Below are positions 1 to 6,135 of a stretch of DNA of 6,135 nt, piece after piece (position 1 is the stretch's first letter; each line of letters begins with the position of its first letter). The stretch covers positions 1 through 6,135 of the forward strand of contig DLVS01000817.1 of the NCBI GenBank assembly GCA_003445095.1, in the 5' to 3' direction. A program made the translations under genes and the position numbers. Origin of the DNA: Verrucomicrobiales bacterium (GTDB taxonomy: Bacteria; Verrucomicrobiota; Verrucomicrobiia; Limisphaerales; UBA9464). Under the pieces are notes generated by a model. That model ran no database searches and was not told where the DNA came from. It was given only the letters and a program-made list of their open reading frames with translations.

Positions 1-3000
1 TCTCCTTCGAGGAGCCGCAAGGTTACTTCGCCAGAGGATTCTTTCAGACGAAGGCCGTCCAACACTTCGCCGTCGCTAAGCGTTAGGGTCACGGTGCCGA
101 AGCCGTCAGCGATCTTGGCGTTGGGGTCGAGCAGAGCTTCAAGGAGGTATTCTCGGGTGACTCGCTGGCCGATTCCGGTCAGGACGGGACCGGCCTGCGA
201 TCCTTCACCACCGGCATCGTGACAGCGAACGCATTGGCCGGTGATGGAGCCGCGGAAGACGATGCGGCCGGACTCGGCATCGCCTCCGTGCAACAAGAGT
301 TGGTCGGCGGCGGTTACCCCGCTGGACGAAGGTTCTGGCACATAGACGTGAACTCGGTCACGCAGCCTTGAATCCGTGCTTTGCCGCGCTGCTTCCACGA
401 CATCCAGTGCGAGCTCGGGAGGCAGCGATCCCTTGACCAACGAATCGACCTGTTCCGAGAGCCACGCGCTCGCCCTCGGGTTCGCGAGAGTTCCGGCCAA
501 ACGCAGCGCGGCTTGCTGTTCACGGATCGACCTTCCGCCGGGGCGATTGCGAACCGCCGTGAGAAAGGCCTCGGGATCGCGCCTCGCCAACACCGTCAAA
601 GCGGCGATTCGAAGTTCCGGGGCTGGGTCCTTCTGCGCCGCGGCGAGAGCGCTGGGCAAAAGGTCAGAATTGGATTGCGACAGAAATTCCAAGGCCTGGG
701 TTCGAACGCGAACGGGCTGGTTGGTCGCGACAACCCACGCGGCAAAGACGGCCGGTTTCGCCGGAATCCTTTGGGCGATGACGATCCGCGTCAGAGTCGA
801 GGCCAGGTCGGGCCCTGCGTGCGACAACAGAGAATCGAGTTGCTCTTCGATTAGGCGGCGACCCAGCTCGGCCTCTCGCGTTCCTGATGAACGGACTTGT
901 CCGGTCACTCGATCCAACGCCGGCGAACGATCCCACTGCGCGAGTGCCTCGACCGCTTCGACTCGCATCGGCTCGGGTCGCGAGTCGTTCAAAGCGAACT
1001 TCATCAGGCGGGCCGCGTTCGCCGCTTCACCTCGGCGGAGATTGGCGCTGAGCACGCGCCGAGTGATCGCTTCGTCCCCATTGAAAGTCGCCGAATCCGC
1101 CAACGCCGCGACCACCTCCAGTGCTTCGGGAATAGATTCGTCATCGTGGATCGCCCGGACTGCTTCACGCCGCACGTCGGCATCGGAGTCTCTTAGGAAT
1201 TCGGCTGCCAGCGGGGAACGAAGCCGGCGCAACGCCACCACTGCGCCGAGTCGCACCGCAGCCGAAGGATTCCCGCTCAACTTGCCGATAGCCGACGCAT
1301 CGCCAATCCCTGCGAGTCCCATCACGGCGGCGTGTCGCAGAAATGGATCAGCGTTGCGATTGGCCTCCAGCAAGTCCACCAGAGAGGGAATCGAGGTCGC
1401 GTTTCCAATTTTTCCCAACGAGATCGCCGCCTGAAACTGCACGCGTGGCTCGGGATCTTTCAAACGTCGGACCAACTCCTCTCGCGCATCCACGACTCGG
1501 AGATCTCCGGCTGCCTTGGCGGCCTGGGCACGGACCTGGAAGTCACCGTCGTTTAACGGGAGTTGCTCAGCCCGCGGAGCCGGTTGGAGGCGGGTCAGCC
1601 CCCACAAGGCATGAACCCGTGCCAACTGGGGTGCCGTCGAACTTCCAGCGACGCTCAGCAGCTCCTCCCGAGCTCCATTTCGAACCAACTCAAATTGCGC
1701 ACGCCAGCGGATTCGTTGGTCCGCGTGGCCAAGCAGCCGGACCAGCTCCGCGTTGGGACGACCATCCATTCCCTCGCGCAGCAGACGTCCGACTTCTCGC
1801 CGCAGCTCCGAACCGGCCACCTTCGGATCGTTCAAAACCCAGATTCCTCCCGTGCCATTGGGCGCCCACATGCCGTCCCAGTCGGCCACGAACAACGCGC
1901 CGTCCGGACTAAAGTTCACTGCGCTCGCCATCATCCCAGAGAGCACGGTGTGTTCGTTGACCATTTCAAATCCAGCGCCCTGCGGACGGATCTGGAACGC
2001 GGTCACTTTCTGGACCGGGAATTGAATCAGGAAGAAGTAGCCTCGGTATGCGTCGTTCAAGGCAGTCCCGGGATTGAATTTGAGACTTCCGGGCCCGACC
2101 GAGTAGTTCGAGAGAGGAGGGGTAATGTGCGCTGGTTGGCTCGAGTGATAGGGTGTCCACATTCCCTCATCAACCCAGGGATTGTAATCCGGTCGATCCG
2201 TGATCGCCGACCAGCCAGGTTCGCCAAACTGCCAATGGGTGCGCCATCCCGAGTCGCTGCCTTCGGCGATGTACACGAAACGTTCCCGCTCGTCCTTGAG
2301 ATCGCCGTCGTTGTCCACCGCGAACATGTTCCCGTACTCGTCGAACGCGATTTCTTGGGGATTGCGCAGCCCACTGGCGAACACTTCCAAGTTCGATCCG
2401 TCCGGGTCCATTCGGAGCACGCCTCCCGTGTTGGGGAAGTTCAGGTGCCGACCCTCCCGATTGGTCACCGAGAATCCGTTGTCGCCGCAACTGAAGTAAA
2501 TCTTCCCTTCTGGGCCGATCGTCAGTCCGTGCAAGTCGTGTCCGTCGAAAGCGGCATGAACGCCAAAGCCGCGAAACACGGTCTCGACGGAATTGGCCCG
2601 GCCATCGCCGTCGGTGTCGCGCAGTCGATACAAATTCGGGTAAGCCGTAACCCACACGTCCCGTCCCCACGGCATGACCCCGGCTACCACCCCGGAAATC
2701 TCCTCGTTGAATCCTTCCGCAAAGACCGTCGACCGGTCGGCCACACCCATTTTTCCCACGTCTTCCAAGCGCCGGATGCGTTCCTTTACTCCTTCCAGAT
2801 CGTGCCAGTCGTGAACGCCATCATGGTTGTAGTCAGGCAACCACGGTGCGTTCTCCAGGCTTCGCTCGGGGGCCATCCAACGGTGAAAGGAGTCGCGAAG
2901 ATCTTCCACGGATTGATTCGCTAGATCGTCGATCAGCCAGTCGCGATGGCTCCGGATGTCAATATCTACCGTGCTCCGCCGCGCGGTCTCAGCCACGTAA

Positions 3001-3443
3001 AGAACGCCCTGGTCATCGAAGGCGAGGGCAACTGGATCCATCACCATCGGTTCGCGCGCCCATCGGGTTAAGGAGAGTCCGTTATGCGGCGTTGGCCGGG
3101 CGGTCTCTTGGGCTTGGGAAGTCACACCAATCGAGGTGGCGATTGCGGCGATAAAGAGGTACGTCCAGTCAATCGGTTTCCCGAACAGCGATTTTGGGTT
3201 GCAGTGCAATGACTGCTTGAACGGCCTACCGGAATCAGCCTGCGCATGGGTTGCCCGCGGCATTGGGAATGCGGCGGCGGAGCGGAGCGGAGCCACCATT
3301 TTGGAATGCCGGACGAGAGGCGGAGGTGGAACCGCCGGTAATTTTGTGGCCTGGCTGAATCCCCAAGCGGCCGCTTCGAAGACTCCCGCCTTCGCCTGGC
3401 TTCGTCGTGGCAAGCCGCTGCCGCACTCCACCATCGGGCTCAT
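1..3443 (-). CDS. PVC-type heme-binding CxxCH protein (membrane-bound dehydrogenase-like), C-terminus cut by window edge
   Basis: Likely an exported redox protein: a sugar-dehydrogenase-like beta-propeller fused to HEAT repeats and a mono-heme c-type cytochrome. The frame has no stop from 3524 to base 1. Numbered from ATG 3443, a hydrophobic signal or anchor lies at 93-111, ending in SQA before QE. The propeller spans about 125-540, with DGHDLHGL from 300, a GDNG loop, and GLRNPQEIAFDEYGN at 358-372, all typical of the Pirellula/Verrucomicrobium-type dehydrogenase domain. Helical HEAT-like repeats fill about 564-1020. The heme site is CVRCH at 1071-1075, followed by GPVLTGIGQR and REYLLEALLDP, the signature of the matching heme-binding domain. 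Roughly the last few dozen residues, including any distal heme ligand, lie beyond the edge. The start is uncertain. ATG 3443 has a GGAGGGG site and overlaps the upstream stop as ATGA, but ATG 3299, ATG 3263 or TTG 3209 would place the signal nearer the N-terminus. The family is well defined but its substrate is unknown. Confidence 0.93.
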   Translation of the reverse strand, partial: MSPMVECGSGLPRRSQAKAGVFEAAAWGFSQATKLPAVPPPPLVRHSKMVAPLRSAAAFPMPRATHAQADSGRPFKQSLHCNPKSLFGKPIDWTYLFIAAIATSIGVTSQAQETARPTPHNGLSLTRWAREPMVMDPVALAFDDQGVLYVAETARRSTVDIDIRSHRDWLIDDLANQSVEDLRDSFHRWMAPERSLENAPWLPDYNHDGVHDWHDLEGVKERIRRLEDVGKMGVADRSTVFAEGFNEEISGVVAGVMPWGRDVWVTAYPNLYRLRDTDGDGRANSVETVFRGFGVHAAFDGHDLHGLTIGPEGKIYFSCGDNGFSVTNREGRHLNFPNTGGVLRMDPDGSNLEVFASGLRNPQEIAFDEYGNMFAVDNDGDLKDERERFVYIAEGSDSGWRTHWQFGEPGWSAITDRPDYNPWVDEGMWTPYHSSQPAHITPPLSNYSVGPGSLKFNPGTALNDAYRGYFFLIQFPVQKVTAFQIRPQGAGFEMVNEHTVLSGMMASAVNFSPDGALFVADWDGMWAPNGTGGIWVLNDPKVAGSELRREVGRLLREGMDGRPNAELVRLLGHADQRIRWRAQFELVRNGAREELLSVAGSSTAPQLARVHALWGLTRLQPAPRAEQLPLNDGDFQVRAQAAKAAGDLRVVDAREELVRRLKDPEPRVQFQAAISLGKIGNATSIPSLVDLLEANRNADPFLRHAAVMGLAGIGDASAIGKLSGNPSAAVRLGAVVALRRLRSPLAAEFLRDSDADVRREAVRAIHDDESIPEALEVVAALADSATFNGDEAITRRVLSANLRRGEAANAARLMKFALNDSRPEPMRVEAVEALAQWDRSPALDRVTGQVRSSGTREAELGRRLIEEQLDSLLSHAGPDLASTLTRIVIAQRIPAKPAVFAAWVVATNQPVRVRTQALEFLSQSNSDLLPSALAAAQKDPAPELRIAALTVLARRDPEAFLTAVRNRPGGRSIREQQAALRLAGTLANPRASAWLSEQVDSLVKGSLPPELALDVVEAARQSTDSRLRDRVHVYVPEPSSSGVTAADQLLLHGGDAESGRIVFRGSITGQCVRCHDAGGEGSQAGPVLTGIGQRVTREYLLEALLDPNAKIADGFGTVTLTLSDGEVLDGLRLKESSGEVTLRLLEG
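3261..3323. repeat. imperfect direct repeat of about 25 bases in the 5' part of the heme protein gene
   Basis: Plus strand 3261-3285 (CATTGGGAATGCGGCGG and on) resembles 3297-3323 (CATTTTGGAATGCCGGACG and on), sharing CATT, GGAATGC and a GG-rich end with a few gaps. Between them is a short AGCGG tandem at 3277-3290. The copies lie within the atypical leader part of the downstream reading frame. This could be chance in GC-rich DNA, or part of a dispersed repeat that has entered the gene's 5' end. Confidence 0.35.
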
Positions 3444-4606
3444 GGCTGCAGCCCCTCCGCAACTTCGATGGTGAGCTCGCGTGGTCGAGGATCTCCACGT
3501 TCCAGGACTCGCAGTCGCTGATCTTCAAGAATCACCTGCTTCACACCTCGGAAATCCGGCGAGACTTTGAGGAGGAACATCAGGTACGACTTGGTTCGGG
3601 TTTCGCCAGCATCTAGGAATTCGAACAACGGCCGATCCCACAATCGGCCGACCTGAACGAGGACCGGATACGGCTGATGGAGTCCAGTGCTACCGAACTC
3701 CAGCCCTCGCGCAGCGGGTTTTCCGTCACGCACATCGCGCCACAGGCTGACCCACGGATAATCCGTCGTTTTCCAGAGGTAACCGAGCAGAAGTCCTTTA
3801 CCCGGATTCGCGGCGGTCACCCAACCGTGTCGGTCCTCAATCGCGTAAGACACGACGTTTGGTTCGGGGTTGTCCGTAAGCAGCCGAAGATTGACCGGTG
3901 CGCCGTCTTGGTTGAGAGCGGTCGGCCAATGGAATGAAGGCTCCGCGGGGTGCGGCATTGGATTTCCCTGGGCAAATCCTTTGCGCCCGTTGCAATCCAC
4001 TACGGTGGTCGCGTCGAGAAAAGGCGGGGCAATTGTCGGATGCTGGACGATGTTGAAGATGCGACCCAATGGACGGTCGTTGGTGATTTCTTCTCGCACG
4101 AGAACGACCGGTTGCGTCGCCGAGAGGCGAATTTGGCGGCGGACAGACAGGCCCGCGATGGGCAGTTGGGCGCTCATCTCCGCCGCGACCGTGCCCGCCT
4201 CGGCTCGTGGCTCCTGAACGGTCTGCCACAGGACATGGGCCGCCTCGCCATGATACGGCATGCCGCGGGCACCCTCGGCTTCCGAAGGCGGACCCCAGCG
4301 ATCGAGGCAGAGGAAATGTCCGAAGCCGCGCAATCCGGAGTCAGTGGCGGATGGTGTGCCCCAACCCAGCGGGTTTAACGCCACCTCTTTCAAGTGGAAG
4401 TCACCGATTGAACCGCCCGCAAGATCCACGACCAGCCGCGCCGCAGAGCCATCCAGGGTCACATTCGGTCTTGGCGCAGTAAGCCCAACCAAGGGAGAGA
4501 CGGGGAGCATCAACGCTAGAAAACTCCCGCGCCCGAGGCGGGTCAAAATCCAAGACGCGCGGAACGACCCGGACCACCGACCCAATATCCATTCGAGGAA
4601 GTTCAT
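3440..4606 (-). CDS. exported galactose-mutarotase-like (aldose 1-epimerase-fold) protein
   Basis: Predicted secreted protein of 388 residues with features of the galactose-mutarotase-like superfamily, whose members interconvert sugar anomers or bind carbohydrate. The N-terminus carries several arginines, then a hydrophobic stretch at about 28-44 ending in LTA, consistent with a signal peptide. The body is a predicted beta-sandwich. Candidate active-site residues are H119 in YHGE, H189 in NIVQHPT, which sits where mutarotases have the HPYFN-type histidine, and E303 in RGLEFGSTG, a candidate for the catalytic base. This matching is by eye and the assignment is at fold level only. ATG 4606 is preferred because AAGGTGG lies 8 bases upstream; a TTG at 4645 would add 13 residues and has no clear ribosome binding site. 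The stop overlaps the next gene's ATG by four bases, pointing to an operon with the heme protein. It could instead be a non-catalytic sugar-binding protein or a member of an uncharacterised DUF. Confidence 0.85.
   Translation of the reverse strand: MNFLEWILGRWSGSFRASWILTRLGRGSFLALMLPVSPLVGLTAPRPNVTLDGSAARLVVDLAGGSIGDFHLKEVALNPLGWGTPSATDSGLRGFGHFLCLDRWGPPSEAEGARGMPYHGEAAHVLWQTVQEPRAEAGTVAAEMSAQLPIAGLSVRRQIRLSATQPVVLVREEITNDRPLGRIFNIVQHPTIAPPFLDATTVVDCNGRKGFAQGNPMPHPAEPSFHWPTALNQDGAPVNLRLLTDNPEPNVVSYAIEDRHGWVTAANPGKGLLLGYLWKTTDYPWVSLWRDVRDGKPAARGLEFGSTGLHQPYPVLVQVGRLWDRPLFEFLDAGETRTKSYLMFLLKVSPDFRGVKQVILEDQRLRVLERGDPRPRELTIEVAEGLQP
3452..3458 (-). promoter_or_regulatory. ribosome binding site GGAGGGG for the heme protein gene
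   Basis: On the minus strand GGAGGGG lies 8 bases before ATG 3443, inside the 3' end of the mutarotase-like gene. That ATG overlaps the upstream TGA stop as ATGA. Spacing and overlap together argue for coupled translation starting at 3443, against the later start codons at 3299, 3263 and 3209, which lack a comparable site. Confidence 0.6.
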
Positions 4607-4772
4607 TCGGGGAGCCACCTTGTGTCGAAACCAGCCCAAATTCAAATGCGCTCACCGAACGGATTGTCGCCGTCAAGGCCGCGCGAAACGTGCGCGGGTG
4701 TTGTCGCTGCGCGTGGCACGGTCACTGCTTGGTTTTTGACCTTCTCGTAACAATCAGCAGAGTTCCTGCCCC
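4607..4772. promoter_or_regulatory. divergent intergenic region with an inverted repeat
   Basis: This region lies between the divergent mutarotase-like gene and the lamin-tail gene and must hold promoters for both. It contains an inverted repeat: CCGCGC at 4679-4684, a 7-base loop, then GCGCGG at 4692-4697. TTGAC-like boxes occur on the plus strand at 4736-4741 and on the minus strand at 4676-4671. Neither has a convincing TATAAT-like box at 16-18 bases, so no promoter is assigned. No RNA gene or small open frame is supported here. Confidence 0.45.
4615..4621 (-). promoter_or_regulatory. ribosome binding site AAGGTGG for the mutarotase-like gene
   Basis: On the minus strand AAGGTGG lies 8 bases upstream of ATG 4606. 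It decides between this ATG and the longer alternative beginning with TTG at 4645, which has no purine-rich site ahead of it. Confidence 0.6.
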
Positions 4773-6135
4773 GTGTTCAAACTGCTTCGACTCTTCTTTC
4801 TCGGTGCCATCATCACGAGTGTCTCGAGCGCTGTCGCGGCGTCGGAGCACACGCTCGTCGCGACCAATGCGGTCTGGCGCTTATTTCGAGGCACGGCTGA
4901 TCCTTCACCGGGCGCACCAACGGGCTGGACCGAGCGAGGGTTCAACGACTCCGCCTGGGAGTCGGCTCCGGCCACCTTCTTTTATGGCGAAGCAGGCTAC
5001 TCGGGCACCGACCTCACGGGAATGGCGGGGCAATACAGCACGATTTTTCTGAGGCATCGGTTCACGGTAACGAGTCCTGCCGACATTACCGACCTCGAAC
5101 TGAGTGCGATTTGTGACGACGGGTTCGTCGCCTACCTGAACGGGGTGCGAGTCACTGCTGCCAACGCCAATCCTGGGGACCCTTCGTACAATTCGTTTTC
5201 CGCGGCCAACGCTGAAGAGCCGATTTCGTACCAATCGTATTCGATTGCCAATCCTGCCGACACCCTCGTGGTCGGAGAAAACGTCCTGGCAGTGGTGGTG
5301 CTCAACACCAGCTTAGGCAGCAGCGACCTTGTGTTCGCCGCGAGCCTCACGGCCACCGACGCAACCCCGACGCCGCCCACGATCGTTGCCGTGAACCCGC
5401 CGCCAGGGTTGATCACAAACCTTACTCAAATCACCGTGACCTTCAGCGAGCCGGTTACGGGAGTTACCGCGGCCGATTTTCTGGTGAACGATTCCCCCGC
5501 GACCGCGATGACCGGAAGCGGGGCGACCTATTCGTTTAACTTTCCGCAGCCGCCGGCCGGCCTCGTCACGATTGGGTGGGGCCCGTTACACCAGATTCGA
5601 GACCTGGAAGCTCCACCGGTAGCCTTCTCCGGAACCGCACTCGGGTCGTCGTGGGCGTACGAGCTCTTGGATCCCGCTGGTCCCGGCGTCGTGACTCGCC
5701 TGCCCGCACCCGGCGCGATCCTCCGTTCTCTCGGCGCCGTGGAAGTGATGTTCAATCGCCCCGTGATCGGCGTGGATGCTGCCGACATGACCTTGAATGG
5801 CCGTGCGGCTGTACAAGTGACTGGCATTGGCGCAGGACCTTATCGGTTTACTTTCAGTCCCGGCGCCACCGCCGGCACGGCCACCGTCGCCTGGGCCGCC
5901 GGGCATGGAATCACGTCAGATGAACCGGTGCCCCACCCGTTCGTCGGCGGGAATTGGACCTATTCGATAGACCCCGCCTTGCCAATACCCGACCTAGTCA
6001 TCAACGAGTTCCTCGCAGACAATCAGATGGGGAAACAGGATGAGGACGCTGATCCCGAAGATTGGATCGAATTGTGGAATCGCGGGACGACGCCGGTCAA
6101 CCTTGGGGGCTGGGCGTTGAGTGACGGCAAAGATA
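4773..6135 (+). CDS. secreted lamin-tail-domain protein with Ig-like repeats, C-terminus cut by window edge
   Basis: Extracellular modular protein, 454 codons seen and still open at the right edge. GTG 4773 is the only plausible start, because the frame has a stop at 4737-4739 and no other start codon between. It has no strong Shine-Dalgarno site. Residues 1-23 form a clear signal peptide: FKLLR, a hydrophobic core, then AVAA before SEH. Residues about 26-196 form a jelly-roll, galactose-binding-like domain; the motif DDGFVAYLNG at 115-124 is the hallmark of this module in such proteins. Two similar Ig-like domains of the SbsA/Big_5 type follow (about 200-300 and 305-402), each with a VxVxFxxPVxGVxAxD core, at 220-240 and 323-343. 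A lamin-tail domain starts at 408 with LVINEFLADN and DPEDWIELWN and continues past the window. In Verrucomicrobia such proteins are often very long and may carry CotH-kinase or sorting domains further on. Its role is unknown; surface attachment or polymer binding is plausible. Confidence 0.9.
   Translation, partial: MFKLLRLFFLGAIITSVSSAVAASEHTLVATNAVWRLFRGTADPSPGAPTGWTERGFNDSAWESAPATFFYGEAGYSGTDLTGMAGQYSTIFLRHRFTVTSPADITDLELSAICDDGFVAYLNGVRVTAANANPGDPSYNSFSAANAEEPISYQSYSIANPADTLVVGENVLAVVVLNTSLGSSDLVFAASLTATDATPTPPTIVAVNPPPGLITNLTQITVTFSEPVTGVTAADFLVNDSPATAMTGSGATYSFNFPQPPAGLVTIGWGPLHQIRDLEAPPVAFSGTALGSSWAYELLDPAGPGVVTRLPAPGAILRSLGAVEVMFNRPVIGVDAADMTLNGRAAVQVTGIGAGPYRFTFSPGATAGTATVAWAAGHGITSDEPVPHPFVGGNWTYSIDPALPIPDLVINEFLADNQMGKQDEDADPEDWIELWNRGTTPVNLGGWALSDGKD

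Noticed and set aside
376..1434. Plus-strand open frame of 352 codons rich in Ser, Arg and Ala
   Set aside because: It is antisense to the HEAT repeats. The Ser/Arg/Ala-rich composition is what the complement of Leu/Ala/Arg-rich helices produces.
1563..2924. Long plus-strand open frame of 453 codons
   Set aside because: It lies entirely antisense to the propeller and HEAT region of the heme protein gene, whose minus-strand frame encodes recognisable motifs. The antisense translation shows no domain, signal or low-complexity logic; long shadow frames are common in GC-rich genes.
3136..3474. Plus-strand open frame of 112 codons across the gene junction
   Set aside because: It overlaps the minus-strand genes, has no clear ribosome binding site and encodes no recognisable domain. 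It more likely reflects the repeat-like junction DNA.
3837..4229. Second minus-strand frame inside the mutarotase-like gene
   Set aside because: It is an out-of-frame shadow; the 388-residue frame has the signal peptide, ribosome binding site and fold motifs.
4643..4645. TTG as start of the mutarotase-like protein
   Set aside because: The ATG 13 codons downstream has AAGGTGG at ideal spacing, and the shorter form still includes the full signal peptide.
4736..4764. TTGACC box upstream of the lamin-tail gene as a sigma-70 promoter
   Set aside because: No matching -10 box is present at 16-18 bases, and the sequence would leave almost no leader before the GTG at 4773.

Overview
The window reads as chromosomal DNA from a GC-rich member of the PVC group, most likely Verrucomicrobia or possibly Planctomycetes. 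The main reason is the minus-strand gene on the left. It has the sugar-dehydrogenase-like propeller, HEAT repeat and CxxCH heme architecture that is hugely expanded in those phyla. The right-hand gene, a secreted multidomain lamin-tail protein, fits the same assignment. There is no rRNA, tRNA, CRISPR array or recognisable transposase gene.

Layout: three protein genes fill almost all of the window, and two of them run off its ends. From about 3443 down to the left edge (minus) lies a PVC-type heme-binding CxxCH protein of at least 1147 codons, still open at base 1. Immediately upstream on the same strand (4606 to 3440) is a predicted exported protein with a galactose-mutarotase-like fold. The two genes overlap by four bases (ATGA), which suggests one operon with coupled translation. 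A divergent intergenic region of about 166 bases (4607-4772) separates them from a plus-strand gene starting with GTG at 4773. That gene encodes a secreted protein with a signal peptide, a jelly-roll-like domain, two Ig-like repeats and the beginning of a lamin-tail domain, cut off by the right edge.

How the genes may work together: all three products look exported. A mutarotase-like enzyme next to a sugar-dehydrogenase-like propeller joined to cytochrome c suggests periplasmic handling and oxidation of a sugar or related polyol, with electrons passed to the c-type heme. This is inference from fold and neighbourhood; the substrate cannot be read from the sequence. The divergent lamin-tail protein is typical surface or secreted material of these bacteria and need not be functionally linked.

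Nothing here amounts to a clearly new system. The most unusual spot is the 5' end of the heme protein gene (about 3209-3443). The best ribosome binding site and the ATGA overlap put the start about 92 codons before the apparent signal peptide, and the stretch between contains an imperfect direct repeat.
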